A stretch of 64,000 bases of DNA from Actinomycetes bacterium (lineage in GTDB: Bacteria > Actinomycetota > Acidimicrobiia > Acidimicrobiales > RAAP-2): positions 62,330 to 126,329 of the forward strand of contig JAJYWG010000352.1 of the NCBI GenBank assembly GCA_021791615.1, read 5' to 3'. Position numbers and translations under genes: made by a program. Of this stretch, positions 8,913-17,436 are shown piece after piece. Numbering within the stretch: position 1 is the stretch's first letter; each line of letters opens with the position of its first letter. A model generated the notes under the pieces. It had not been told where the DNA came from. It made no database searches and worked only from the letters and a program-made list of their open reading frames with translations.

Positions 8913-10406
8913 GTGAGCAGGTTCCTGGTCGGGGCGAGCGCCGCCAAGGTGGCGGGTCTGCCGCCAGACGCTGCCTACGCGTTCGCCGGAGCGATCCTCG
9001 TGGTGGCCGTGCTCGTGGCCGCGTTGCTCGGGAGGCGGGCCGGCCGCCGTGCGCTGAGCCAGCGTCTCACCGCGCTGGGTACCCGGCTCGGGATCGACCC
9101 GCCCGAGGACGACCGCAACATCGAGACGGCACTGGCCTACTTGGAGCAGGTCACCGGGGGAGCCACCCAGGCGGTGGCCGAGTCGAGCGCCGACGCGATC
9201 CGCCTCCGCCGCTCCCTGGACGCGCTGCCCCAGGGCGTGGTCATCTGCGACGAGAACGGCGCGGTCGTGTACCGGAACAACCGGGCGAACGACCTCATGA
9301 CGAGCCGCCACGGCGACGCCCTTGCCGCCCAGGCGGTGACCGAGCTCCTGGAAGACGCCTGGCACGAGGGGTCCGCCGATCGCACGGTCGACCTCTACGG
9401 TCCGCCACGGCGGACGCTCGCGGTCCGGGCGCAGCTCATCGACGACGGTCGCCGCTCGCTCGGGGTGATCGCGATGATCGACGACGTGTCGGAGCGCCGG
9501 CGGCTGGAGGAGATCCGCCGCGACTTCGTCGCCAACGTGAGCCACGAGCTCAAGACGCCGATGGGTGCGCTGGGCCTCCTGGCGGAGACCCTGGTGTCCG
9601 AGCCCGACGTGGAGGTCGCCCAGCGGTTGGCCAGCCGCATCCACACCGAGGCCTTCCGGGTGAGCCGGATCATCGACGACCTGCTCGACCTGAGCCGCAT
9701 CGAGTCCGAGGAGGCCCCTCCCCGCGAGCCGGTACAGGTGAACCTCGTCATGGCCGAAGCGGTCGAGCGGGTGCGGGCGAGCGCCGACCAGCGAGGTATC
9801 TCGATCGTCCTGATCGAGCCCGAGCCGCCGGTGACCGTGGTGGGCGACCGGCGCCAGCTCGTCTCCGCGATGCACGCGCTGCTGGAGAACGCAGTGACCT
9901 ACTCCTACGACGGCTCGACGGTGACCGTGATCGGGAGCGTGACCACCGACGACCACCCGACCACCCGATCCCCTGATCGACCGACCGATCGACCCGCCGA
10001 GCCGGCGCCACCTGCCTTCTCGCCAGAGGGACCGCCCACCGGGGAGATCGAGGTGGTGCGGCCCGGAGCCGAGCACGGTGGACCGAGCGTCGCGCCCTCG
10101 ATCCCGGCCAGCGGCCTCCAGTCGGCAGCCGACCAGGAGGCGCCCGGCGCGTCGGAGCGGGCGGTGAGGGTCGCGGTGGTCGACCGGGGGACGGGCATCC
10201 CGGCTCGCGACCTCGAGCGCATCTTCGAGCGCTTCTACCGGGTCGACCACGGCCGGAGCCGGGAGACCGGGGGGACCGGGCTCGGCCTCTCGATCGCCCG
10301 CCACGTCGCGACGAACCACCGGGGACGGATCGAAGTCGAGTCGCGCGAAGGGGAAGGCTCCACGTTCACCTTGGTCCTGCCGCTGCCGCAGGAGCCGATG
10401 CGATGA
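8913..10406 (+). CDS. senX3: Membrane sensor histidine kinase, SenX3/PhoR-like
   Basis: 497 residues from GTG 8913 (an in-frame ATG at 8850 is an alternative). One N-terminal membrane helix (FAGAILVVAVLVAALLG), a PAS-like domain (LPQGVVICDENGAVVYRNN), H-box FVANVSHELKTPMG with phospho-acceptor His about residue 211, then N-box (ALLENAVTYS), G1 (VVDRGTGIP), F (ERFYRVD) and G2 (GTGLGLSIA). It should phosphorylate the adjacent regulator; SenX3-type kinases sense phosphate limitation together with Pst. An unusual 71-residue Pro/Asp/Thr-rich insertion lies between N and G1 boxes. The stop overlaps the regulator start (ATGA). Confidence 0.88.
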   Translation: MSRFLVGASAAKVAGLPPDAAYAFAGAILVVAVLVAALLGRRAGRRALSQRLTALGTRLGIDPPEDDRNIETALAYLEQVTGGATQAVAESSADAIRLRRSLDALPQGVVICDENGAVVYRNNRANDLMTSRHGDALAAQAVTELLEDAWHEGSADRTVDLYGPPRRTLAVRAQLIDDGRRSLGVIAMIDDVSERRRLEEIRRDFVANVSHELKTPMGALGLLAETLVSEPDVEVAQRLASRIHTEAFRVSRIIDDLLDLSRIESEEAPPREPVQVNLVMAEAVERVRASADQRGISIVLIEPEPPVTVVGDRRQLVSAMHALLENAVTYSYDGSTVTVIGSVTTDDHPTTRSPDRPTDRPAEPAPPAFSPEGPPTGEIEVVRPGAEHGGPSVAPSIPASGLQSAADQEAPGASERAVRVAVVDRGTGIPARDLERIFERFYRVDHGRSRETGGTGLGLSIARHVATNHRGRIEVESREGEGSTFTLVLPLPQEPMR

Positions 10407-11152
10407 ACGACGCCGTCCGGGTGCTGCTGGTCGAGGACGAGGAATCCTTTGTCGACGCCCTCGTGGTAGGGCTCGGCCACGAGGGGTTCGACGTGACGGT
10501 GGCCCGTGACGGAGTCGAGGCGCTGAGGCTCTTCCAGGAGACGGCGCCGGAGCTGGTGCTGCTCGACCTGATGCTGCCACGGATGTCGGGGATCGACGTC
10601 TGCCGTTCCATCCGTGCCCACTCCGACGTGCCCGTCATCATGGTGACTGCCAAAGGCACCGAGATCGACACGGTCGTGGCGTTGGAGATGGGGGCGGACG
10701 ACTACGTGACCAAGCCCTACCGGCTCCGCGAGCTCGTTGCCCGGATGCGAGCCGTGCTCCGGCGAGCCCCGGGTGAGGCCCGCGGTGCCGGGGCCCGGCC
10801 CGGTCCCGGCGAAGCCGGCCAGGCACTGGAGCATGGCGCCGTGCGCGTGGACGTCGACCAGCGTCGGGTCTACGTGCGGGGCGAGGAAGTCCAGCTCCGA
10901 CGCAAGGAGTTCGAGCTGCTGCGGATCCTGGTGGAGAACGCCGGCCGGGTGCTCACGCGCGACGTCCTCATCGACCGGGTGTGGGGCGCCGACTACATCG
11001 GCGACACCAAGACCCTCGACGTCCACATCAAGCGGCTCCGGTCGCGGGTCGAGGCGAACCCGTCTTCGCCGACCCTCATCACCACCGTGCGCGGGGTGGG
11101 CTATCGGTTCGAGAGGACGGCGGCCGAGCCCGGGGTCGGCGTCACGAGATGA
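10403..11152 (+). CDS. regX3: OmpR/PhoB-family response regulator, RegX3-like
   Basis: 249 residues. The receiver domain has the acidic pair in VLLVEDEE, phospho-acceptor Asp in LVLLDLMLP, conserved Thr in MVTAKG and Lys in DYVTKPY. The C-terminal winged helix contains QLRRKEFELLRILVE and TLDVHIKRLRSRVE. A Gly/Ala/Pro-rich linker of about 20 residues joins the two. It is translated in overlap with the kinase (ATGA), so they form a pair. The pst operon at 56-60 kb, with 11-bp-spaced repeats upstream, is a plausible target. The last 11 bases overlap serS on the other strand. Confidence 0.9.
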   Translation: MNDAVRVLLVEDEESFVDALVVGLGHEGFDVTVARDGVEALRLFQETAPELVLLDLMLPRMSGIDVCRSIRAHSDVPVIMVTAKGTEIDTVVALEMGADDYVTKPYRLRELVARMRAVLRRAPGEARGAGARPGPGEAGQALEHGAVRVDVDQRRVYVRGEEVQLRRKEFELLRILVENAGRVLTRDVLIDRVWGADYIGDTKTLDVHIKRLRSRVEANPSSPTLITTVRGVGYRFERTAAEPGVGVTR

Positions 11153-12437
11153 CGACGGCGCCCATCCACGGCGCCAGGCACTCGGGGAGCGCGACCGAGC
11201 CGTCGGGCCTGCGGCCCGTCTCCACCAGCGCCGCCCAGATGCGGGCCCAGGCCAGTGCCGAGCCGTTCACGGTGTGGACCAGGCGCGGGCTGCCGCCTTC
11301 CGACGGGCGGTAGCGGACCTGGGCCCTCCGGGCCTGGTAGTCGCGGAACCAGCTCACCGACGACACCTCCAGCCAGCGGTCGCACCCCGGGGCGTAGACC
11401 TCGAGGTCGAAAGTCCGCGCCGAGGATGTCCCGAGGTCGCCGGTGCACAGGTCGAGCACCCGGTAGTGGAGGCCGAGCGCCTGGAGGAGCCCCTCGGCCC
11501 GCTCCACGATGTCGGCGTGGGCCGCGGGGGCCTGCTCCGGGGTGGCGTAGGCGAAGAGCTCGACCTTTTCGAACTCGTGGACCCGCAGCAGGCCGCGGGT
11601 GTCGCGCCCGGCGGCGCCCGCCTCCCGCCGGAAGCACTGGGTGACCGCCGTGAGGCGCACCGGCAGGTCGGACTCGTCGAGGATCTCGCCCCGGTGCATG
11701 GACGTGAGGGGGACTTCGGCCGTGGGGATGGCCCACAGGTCGTCGCGCTCGACGTGGTAGGCCTCGTCGGCGAATTTCGGGAGGTGGCCGGTCGAGGTCA
11801 TCGTGTCGGTCAGGACGAGCGTGGGCGGGCGGATCTCCTCGTAGGTGCCGGCGTGGCGGTCGAGGGCGAAGCAGGTGAGAGCGCGCAGGAGCCGGGCGCC
11901 CGCCCCGCGGTACAAGGGGAACATCGAGCCGGCCAGGCGGGCTCCCCGGGCGAGGTCCAAGATACCGAGCTGCTCGCCGATCTCCCAGTGCGGCACTCGC
12001 TGGTGGTCGGCGGGCACCGGCGGTGGCGCTCCTGCATCCTGTCCGGGCCACCAGGTGCGCAGGACGACGTTGTCCTCGGGCCCTGCACCGTCCGGCGCGT
12101 CGTCGGCCGGGAAGTTCGGGAGCACGAGGAGGGCAGACGTGAGTGCATGGGCCGCGGCTTCGGCGTCCGCGCCGGCCACCCGCTCCTCCTCGCCCAGCCG
12201 GCGGCTGGTCTCGGTGAGGTCTCGCGCTTCGTCGTCCCGACCGGCCCGCCGAGCATCGGCCACGCGGCGCGAGAGGGCCTTCACCTCGGCCCGCAGCGCC
12301 TCGCGTCGGGCCAGGCGCTCGCGGTGCGCGGCGTCGAGCTCCGCTACCCGGTCGACGTCGGCCGGGTCGACGCCCCGGCGTCCCAGCGCAGCCTTGAGCG
12401 CGCCCAGGTCGTCGCGCACCAGTCGGATGTCGATCAT
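11142..12437 (-). CDS. serS: Seryl-tRNA synthetase
   Basis: 431 residues, normal length. It begins MIDIRLVRDDLGALKAAL, the start of the antiparallel coiled-coil arm that holds the tRNA variable arm (about residues 30-100). The class II catalytic core follows: motif 2 with TQCFRREAGAAGRDTRGLLR and motif 3 near the C-terminus with NGSALAWARIWAALVE. It charges tRNA-Ser with serine. Transcription probably starts at or next to the ATG: TACCGT ends ten bases upstream. It shares a 29-bp intergenic region with the divergent ABC transporter genes. Confidence 0.97.
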   Translation of the reverse strand: MIDIRLVRDDLGALKAALGRRGVDPADVDRVAELDAAHRERLARREALRAEVKALSRRVADARRAGRDDEARDLTETSRRLGEEERVAGADAEAAAHALTSALLVLPNFPADDAPDGAGPEDNVVLRTWWPGQDAGAPPPVPADHQRVPHWEIGEQLGILDLARGARLAGSMFPLYRGAGARLLRALTCFALDRHAGTYEEIRPPTLVLTDTMTSTGHLPKFADEAYHVERDDLWAIPTAEVPLTSMHRGEILDESDLPVRLTAVTQCFRREAGAAGRDTRGLLRVHEFEKVELFAYATPEQAPAAHADIVERAEGLLQALGLHYRVLDLCTGDLGTSSARTFDLEVYAPGCDRWLEVSSVSWFRDYQARRAQVRYRPSEGGSPRLVHTVNGSALAWARIWAALVETGRRPDGSVALPECLAPWMGAVVIS

Positions 12438-12446
12438 TCCGGCGCC

Positions 12447-12458
12447 AACGGTAGCGTG
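12447..12458. promoter_or_regulatory. Overlapping divergent -10 elements between serS and the ABC transporter
   Basis: In the 29-bp gap the plus strand has TAGCGT at 12452-12457, nine bases before ATG 12467. The minus strand has TACCGT at 12453-12448, ten bases before the serS ATG at 12437. The two hexamers overlap by two bases in a near-symmetric core. Both genes would be leaderless. Confidence 0.55.
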
Positions 12459-12466
12459 CAGGCCGT

Positions 12467-13423
12467 ATGCCAGACGAGATCCGCGCTCCCGGCGACGTCG
12501 TGATCGGCTGTTCCGATCTGGTCGTCCGATACGGAGACGTCACCGCGGTCGACGGCGTGAGCTTTGCCGTCCGTGCCGGGGAGGTGGTCGCGCTCCTGGG
12601 GCCGAACGGTGCCGGCAAGACCTCCACCGTCGAGTGTCTCGAGGGCTACCGGCACCCGGCATCAGGCAGGATCCGCGTGCTCGGCCTGGACCCGATCGCC
12701 CAGCACGAGGCGCTCGTGGCGAAGATCGGGGTGATGCTCCAGCGAGGAGGGGTGTACCCGATGCTCGGCCCGCGCCGGGCCCTCCGCCTGTTCGCCGCCT
12801 ACTACCAGCGGGCGAGGGACCCCGAAGAGCTCTTGGACCTGGTGTCGCTCTCGCCGGTGGCGGGCACCCCGTGGCGCCATCTCTCCGGCGGCGAGCAGCA
12901 GCGCCTGTCGCTGGCGCTCGCCCTTGTGGGCAGGCCCGAGGCGGTCTTCTTGGACGAGCCCACGGCCGGGGTGGACGCCGAGGGCCGCCAGGACATCCGC
13001 CGGGTGGTGGCCGGCCTCGCCGCAGAGGGTGTGGGAGTCCTGCTCACGACCCACGAGCTGTCCGAGGCCGAGAGGATGGCCGACCGGGTGGTGATCCTCC
13101 GGCACGGGCAGGTGGTGGCAGAAGGGACGCCCGCCGGTCTGGCAGCGGGCGGGCAGGAGATCGTGAGGTTTGGCGCGCCGGCCGGCCTGGACGCGGGCAG
13201 CCTCGCCGACGCGCTCGGCGTCCCGGTGACAGAGGAGGAGCCCGGTCGCTACGTGGTACGGGCGAGGGCGACCCCGGTGCTCACCGCGACCCTGGCCGCG
13301 TGGCTGGCCGACCGGGAGCTCGCTCTGACCGATCTCCGCTCCGGCAGGACCCTCGAGGAGGCCTACCTCGACGCGGTCGGCGAGGGTGACGGCAGCGATA
13401 CGAGACGAGAGGCGTCGCCGTGA
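12467..13423 (+). CDS. ABC transporter ATP-binding protein (multidrug/ABC-2 type)
   Basis: 318 residues. Walker A GPNGAGKTS (about residue 45), Q-loop LQRGGVYPM, signature LSGGEQQRLSLA, Walker B AVFLDEPTAGVD and H-loop TTHELSEAE, followed by a 90-residue C-terminal extension typical of DrrA/CcmA-like subunits. It energises the permease encoded next, whose GTG overlaps this stop. In mycobacteria a comparable ABC system lies near ctaA/ctaB (Rv1456c-Rv1458c region), which suggests a link to heme or cytochrome oxidase maturation, though the substrate is unknown. Confidence 0.9.
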   Translation: MPDEIRAPGDVVIGCSDLVVRYGDVTAVDGVSFAVRAGEVVALLGPNGAGKTSTVECLEGYRHPASGRIRVLGLDPIAQHEALVAKIGVMLQRGGVYPMLGPRRALRLFAAYYQRARDPEELLDLVSLSPVAGTPWRHLSGGEQQRLSLALALVGRPEAVFLDEPTAGVDAEGRQDIRRVVAGLAAEGVGVLLTTHELSEAERMADRVVILRHGQVVAEGTPAGLAAGGQEIVRFGAPAGLDAGSLADALGVPVTEEEPGRYVVRARATPVLTATLAAWLADRELALTDLRSGRTLEEAYLDAVGEGDGSDTRREASP

Positions 13424-14172
13424 AGGCGCTCGCGGCCCAGATCGAGTCCGAGGTGTACATGACCCTGCGGCGGGGTGAGACGCTGCTGCTCACGATTGGG
13501 ATCCCCGTGGCGTTCCTCGTGTTCTTCACGACCGTCCACGTGGTGACGACCGGTGCCCGCCATCCGGTGACGTTCTTCGTGCCCGGCGTGCTCGCCCTGG
13601 CCGTCATGTCGACGGCGATGGTCTCGCTCGGCATCGCGACCGGTTTCGAGCGCGGCTACGGCGTATTGAAGCGGCTCGGGGCAACCCCGCTGGGCCGTCC
13701 ACGCCTGATCGCCGCCAAGATCGCCACGGTGGTCCTCGTGGAGCTCGTGCAAGCCGCCGTTCTGGTGCCGGTGGGTTACGGGCTCGGCTGGCATCCTCCT
13801 TCGGGGCCGGCAGCGATCGGCGGCGCCGGGACCGCCGCCTTGGAGGCGCTCGCGGTGGCGCTCCTCGCCACGGTGGGCTTCGGTGGCCTCGGGCTCCTCC
13901 TGGCGGGCGTGCTGAAGGCCGAGCTGAACCTGGCCGTGGCGAACGCGCTCTACCTGGTCCTGCTCCTGGCCGGCGGGATGGTCGTGCCGGTGGGCAAGCT
14001 GCCGTCGGGGCTCCAAACCCTGGCGCGGGCCTTGCCGGCGGCGGCGCTCTCCGACGGGCTGCACGCCGCGCTCGGGAGCGGGGCGCCGGTGCCGCTCGAA
14101 GCTTGGGTGGTGCTCGCGGTGTGGGCGGTCGCCGCGCCGCTCGTGGCTGCAGCCACGTTCCGGTGGGAGTGA
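13420..14172 (+). CDS. ABC-2 type transporter permease
   Basis: 250 residues with six predicted membrane segments, including TLLLTIGIPVAFLVFFTTV, FFVPGVLALAVMSTAMVSLGI, IATVVLVELVQAAVLVPVGYG, VALLATVGFGGLGLLLAGVL, ALYLVLLLAGGMVVP and VVLAVWAVAAPLVAAATF. The motif GYGVLKRLGATPL before the third helix is characteristic of ABC-2 permeases. It starts in a GTGA overlap with the ATPase and forms an exporter with it. No regulator is linked. Confidence 0.88.
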   Translation: MKALAAQIESEVYMTLRRGETLLLTIGIPVAFLVFFTTVHVVTTGARHPVTFFVPGVLALAVMSTAMVSLGIATGFERGYGVLKRLGATPLGRPRLIAAKIATVVLVELVQAAVLVPVGYGLGWHPPSGPAAIGGAGTAALEALAVALLATVGFGGLGLLLAGVLKAELNLAVANALYLVLLLAGGMVVPVGKLPSGLQTLARALPAAALSDGLHAALGSGAPVPLEAWVVLAVWAVAAPLVAAATFRWE

Positions 14173-14192
14173 GGTGCTCGCTGGGCCGGACC

Positions 14193-14801
14193 TCAGCCGC
14201 CGGTGAGCAGGCGGTCCTGCCAGCCGGTGAGCAGCGACGTGCTCACCGGGCCCTGGTGGACGGCGGCGATCACGCCGTCCGAGCTCACGAAGACCGCGTC
14301 GGGCAGGCCCGTGAAGCCGAAGTGACCACCCGTCGAGGCGAATGTCTTGTCGACGCCGACCGGGAAGGTCACCCCGGCCGAGCGGACGAACTTCAAGCCG
14401 TCGGCCGTCGGGTCGTTCTCGTCGATCCCGATCAGCGCGACCCGCGCCAGGTGGCTGTGGGTCGCCTCCTCGTGGCGGTAGAGCGCCGCCAGCGCCGGGA
14501 TCTCGGCCTGGCAGGGTCCGCACCAGCTTGCGAAGTACAGCACGACCGCCGGCTTTCCGGCCGAGCCGCCATCGGCGGGGATCCCGACCCGGCTGCCCCC
14601 GCCCAGGCGGGGCAGCGTGAAGGCCGGCATGGGACTGCCGGCCTGGAGGCGGGTGGGTGTGCCTTTGGAGCCTCCGGTCCCCACGCCGGTGAAGAGACCG
14701 ACGCCCAGGCCGACTGCCAGCACCATGCCGACGAGGAGGAACACTGGCCGGGGACGCCGCGCGCCGGCGTGGGGTTGGCCGGGGTCGGGCGAGCCGGTCA
14801 C
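14193..14801 (-). CDS. TlpA/ResA-like membrane-anchored thiol-disulfide oxidoreductase
   Basis: 202 residues from GTG 14801, one base after the ctaB stop. One N-terminal membrane helix (VFLLVGMVLAVGLGVGLF) leads into a thioredoxin fold with active site FASWCGPCQAEIPALA, Pro-containing GFTGLPDAVFV, and the ResA/TlpA-type insertion (DENDPTADGLKFVRSAGVTF). It probably works outside the membrane, reducing cysteines of cytochrome c or Cu-site assembly substrates. Co-transcription with ctaB supports a role in respiratory oxidase biogenesis. Confidence 0.85.
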   Translation of the reverse strand: MTGSPDPGQPHAGARRPRPVFLLVGMVLAVGLGVGLFTGVGTGGSKGTPTRLQAGSPMPAFTLPRLGGGSRVGIPADGGSAGKPAVVLYFASWCGPCQAEIPALAALYRHEEATHSHLARVALIGIDENDPTADGLKFVRSAGVTFPVGVDKTFASTGGHFGFTGLPDAVFVSSDGVIAAVHQGPVSTSLLTGWQDRLLTGG

Positions 14802-14802
14802 C

Positions 14803-15735
14803 TCAGTGGGAGCGGACGAGGACGTCGCCGGCCATGACGACGAAGAGCACGGCCAGGTAGGTGATCGAGTACCCGAACAGCCGCATGGCATCACGACCGG
14901 TGGCCCGGTCGCCGCGGGCTCTCACCCAGAGGCGACCGGCCATGCCGACGAAGATCGCACCCAGGATGGCAGCGGCCACCGTGTAGACGGCGCCCATGTG
15001 GGCCACAACGGAGAACACGAGCGAGACCGCCACCAGCGCCACGGTGTACAAGAGGATCTCTCTGGTGGTGCGCACCAGGGATGCCACGGCCGGGAGCATC
15101 GGGACGTCGGCCGCCGCGTAGTCGTCGCGATAGCGGACGGCCAGGGCCCAGAAGTGCGGTGGCGTCCAGATGAAGATGATGGCGAACAGCACCACTGGCG
15201 GCCACGACAGCGTTCCGGTCACCGCAGCCCATCCCACGAGAACGGGCACAGCGCCGGCTGCTCCGCCGATGACGATGTTCTGGGTAGAGCGACGCTTCAG
15301 CCAGAGCGTGTACACGAACACGTAGAACGCCGTGGCCGACACCGCAAGCACGGCCGAGAGGAGGTTCACCAGCGACCACAGCTCGACGAAGGCCACCACT
15401 TCGAGGACGACGGCGAAGGTGAGCGCCGCTCGCGGGGTCACGGCGCCCGTGACCAGCGGACGGTTCCTGGTGCGGTGCATGACCCGGTCGATGTCGCGGT
15501 CTACGTACATGTTGATGGCATTGGCGCCGCCGGCGGCCAGCGCGCCGCCGGCCAGGGTGGCCGCCATCAGTCCCACCGAAGGAATGCCGCGCCTGGCGAC
15601 GATCATGGTCGGGAGCGTGGTCACGAGCAGCAGCTCGATGATGCGCGGCTTGGTGAGCGCGACGTACGGAGCGATCCGGGTCCCGCCCGACCGGATACTG
15701 CGAAGACCCCGGAGAGCGGGTGCCTGGGATGCCAT
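14803..15735 (-). CDS. ctaB: Protoheme IX farnesyltransferase (heme O synthase)
   Basis: 310 residues from ATG 15735. UbiA-family prenyltransferase with the first Asp-rich motif NAINMYVDRDIDRVMHRTRNRP, the second YRDDYAAADVPML, and about eight to nine membrane helices. It transfers a farnesyl group to heme B, giving heme O, which CtaA converts to heme A for aa3 oxidase. TAGGCT ends ten bases before the ATG, matching the leaderless pattern. ctaA diverges on the other strand. Confidence 0.95.
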   Translation of the reverse strand: MASQAPALRGLRSIRSGGTRIAPYVALTKPRIIELLLVTTLPTMIVARRGIPSVGLMAATLAGGALAAGGANAINMYVDRDIDRVMHRTRNRPLVTGAVTPRAALTFAVVLEVVAFVELWSLVNLLSAVLAVSATAFYVFVYTLWLKRRSTQNIVIGGAAGAVPVLVGWAAVTGTLSWPPVVLFAIIFIWTPPHFWALAVRYRDDYAAADVPMLPAVASLVRTTREILLYTVALVAVSLVFSVVAHMGAVYTVAAAILGAIFVGMAGRLWVRARGDRATGRDAMRLFGYSITYLAVLFVVMAGDVLVRSH

Positions 15736-15780
15736 AGCGACCGCGAGCCTACGGCGCGGGGCCGTCGTGGGACCAGGCGG

Positions 15781-15834
15781 GGAGCCCGGCGGTGGGGGGG
15801 AGCCCGGCGGTGGGGAGGAGCCCGGCGGTGGGGG
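15781..15834 (+). repeat. Three tandem 18-bp repeats between ctaB and ctaA
   Basis: The unit GGAGCCCGGCGGTGGGG plus one base occurs at 15781-15798, 15799-15816 and 15817-15834, nearly identical. It lies between the divergent starts, just before the ctaA promoter element. It may be a slippage product or alter promoter spacing. Confidence 0.85.
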
Positions 15835-15841
15835 CACTACG

Positions 15842-16945
15842 ATGCCTGCGGTGCTCGGACCTGCTGTCTCCCCCGGCGCCGGCCGAGCGACCCGCTGGCC
15901 GACCGTCTCGCCAGCCGCCTTCCGCCGGCTGGCGATCGCCTCCTTGGTGATGGTCGTGTTGATCGTCGTCACCGGCGCTGCAGTGAGGCTGACCGGCTCT
16001 GGCCTGGGTTGCGCCGACTGGCCGGACTGTTTCCGGGGCCACCTCACGCCGCCACTGCGATTTCACTCGCTTATCGAGTTCGGCAACCGAATGGTCACTG
16101 TCTTGCTCACCATCGTGGTGGGACTCACCTTCCTCGCGGCCGTCTTCCGCCAGCCCAGGCGCCGCGACCTGATCTGGCTCTCGGGCGGCCTCGTCGGGGG
16201 CATCCTGCTCGAGGCGGTCATGGGCGGCATCGTGGTCTACACCAAGCTCAATCCGTACGTGGTCATGGTGCACTTCCTGGCGGCGCTCCCCCTCGTGGTC
16301 GATGCCGTCGTCCTCCTCCACCGCTGCAGCCGGGACTACCGACCTGGCTCGGGGAGACGCCTCGTCCCCGACCCCTTCGTGTGGCTGGCCCGGGGGATGG
16401 TGGTGCTCCTCGCGATCGTGCTGGCCGCCGGCTCGGCAACGACGGGCGCCGCGCCCGACGGCGGATCGGCCCAGGGGCAAGTAGCGGCCAAGCGAATACC
16501 GGTCTCTCTGCGCTCACTGGCGGAGCTGCACGCGAGTCTGGCCATCATGCTGGTCGGGTTCGTCCTGGCGATGGTCGTCGCCCTGCACGCCGTCGACGTG
16601 CCCGAACGTGTGCGTCGAGCTGGCCGGATCCTCGTCGTCACGTTGATGTTCCAAGCGGTGGTGGGGTACACCCAGTACTTCACCCACCTACCGGCCCTTC
16701 TGGTGGAGGTCCACGTGGCCGGGGCGACGGTGCTCGTGGTCGGCACCGTCCAATTCCTGCTGGCGCTCACTCACCACCCGTCGGAGCGTCTTGAGCAATC
16801 GGTGGCCGGGGCTGTAGCCGGGGAGGTTGTGGCCGGGGACGTGGCCGGCGGGGCCGGGGCGGAAGCGACGACCCGCGGTGCTGGGGCACGGGCCAAATCG
16901 GCTCGTCAAGCGGACCTGGTGCCCGGAGCGAACCCCGGCGCCTGA
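15842..16945 (+). CDS. ctaA: Heme A synthase (COX15/CtaA family)
   Basis: 367 residues from ATG 15842. TACGAT at 15838-15843 lies seven bases before GTG 15851, so a leaderless start three codons later is equally likely. Eight membrane helices in two homologous halves; heme-binding histidines in RFHSLIEFGNR, VVMVHFLAALPLV, LAELHASLAI and LVEVHVAGA; a pair of extracellular cysteines in GCADWPDC. It oxidises the heme O methyl group to a formyl, making heme A. The C-terminal tail is Ala/Gly/Val-rich low-complexity sequence, unlike typical family members. Confidence 0.92.
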   Translation: MPAVLGPAVSPGAGRATRWPTVSPAAFRRLAIASLVMVVLIVVTGAAVRLTGSGLGCADWPDCFRGHLTPPLRFHSLIEFGNRMVTVLLTIVVGLTFLAAVFRQPRRRDLIWLSGGLVGGILLEAVMGGIVVYTKLNPYVVMVHFLAALPLVVDAVVLLHRCSRDYRPGSGRRLVPDPFVWLARGMVVLLAIVLAAGSATTGAAPDGGSAQGQVAAKRIPVSLRSLAELHASLAIMLVGFVLAMVVALHAVDVPERVRRAGRILVVTLMFQAVVGYTQYFTHLPALLVEVHVAGATVLVVGTVQFLLALTHHPSERLEQSVAGAVAGEVVAGDVAGGAGAEATTRGAGARAKSARQADLVPGANPGA

Positions 16946-17005
16946 TAACTTCTCTCGCGTTCCCGGTGTCCGGCGCTCAGGTGGAGTGACGCATTTCGGG
17001 ATGCT

Positions 17006-17078
17006 GCCCCCATCGTCTAGCGGCCCAGGACGCTGCCCTTTCAAGGCGGTAACACGGGTTCAAATCCCGTTGGGGGCG
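17006..17078 (+). tRNA. tRNA-Glu (anticodon TTC)
   Basis: A 73-nt cloverleaf: acceptor GCCCCCA pairs with TGGGGGC, anticodon loop CTTTCAA gives TTC, and the T-arm is CGGGTTCAAATCCCG. CCA is not encoded (GCA follows the discriminator). Confidence 0.95.
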
Positions 17079-17211
17079 CAGCTCCGGCTGCTGCCGGCTG
17101 GACCGGCCGGCCGACCCCTTGCATGCGTGGCCTATAGTGGCTGTTCGCCCTTCGGAACGCGGCATGACAGTGCTTCGAAGGACCGATCCCGGGCAGAGAG
17201 TGCTCTTCCGA

Positions 17212-17286
17212 GGACCTGTGGTGCAGTTTGGAGTGCACGCCGGCCTGTCAAGCCGGAGGTCGCGGGTTCAAATCCCGTCAGGTCCG
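17212..17286 (+). tRNA. tRNA-Asp (anticodon GTC)
   Basis: Acceptor GGACCTG pairs with CAGGTCC; the anticodon arm GGCCTGTCAAGCC gives GTC; the T-arm is CGGGTTCAAATCCCG. A TATAGT hexamer about 80 bases upstream could be its promoter. Confidence 0.93.
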
Positions 17287-17315
17287 CCGCCCGGTCGCGA
17301 TAGCGTTGTTCGCCT

Positions 17316-17391
17316 GGTCGGGTAGCTCAGTTGGTAGAGCGCGCGCCTGAAAAGCGCGAGGTCACCGGATCGACGCCGGTCCCGACCACCA
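17316..17391 (+). tRNA. tRNA-Phe (anticodon GAA), CCA encoded
   Basis: Acceptor GGTCGGG pairs with CCCGACC; anticodon loop CTGAAAA gives GAA; A discriminator followed by an encoded CCA. TAGCGT ends nine bases upstream, so it may have its own promoter. Confidence 0.95.
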
Positions 17392-17436
17392 GTTGATGTC
17401 GGGTGCCGCCGTGCCGCCCCCGGCCCCCCTCGCTGC

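Noticed and set aside
17006..17391. tRNA cluster as attachment site for the secretion cluster
   Set aside because: The cluster is 8 kb away, separated by core genes, and no direct repeat of a tRNA 3' end was found near it.
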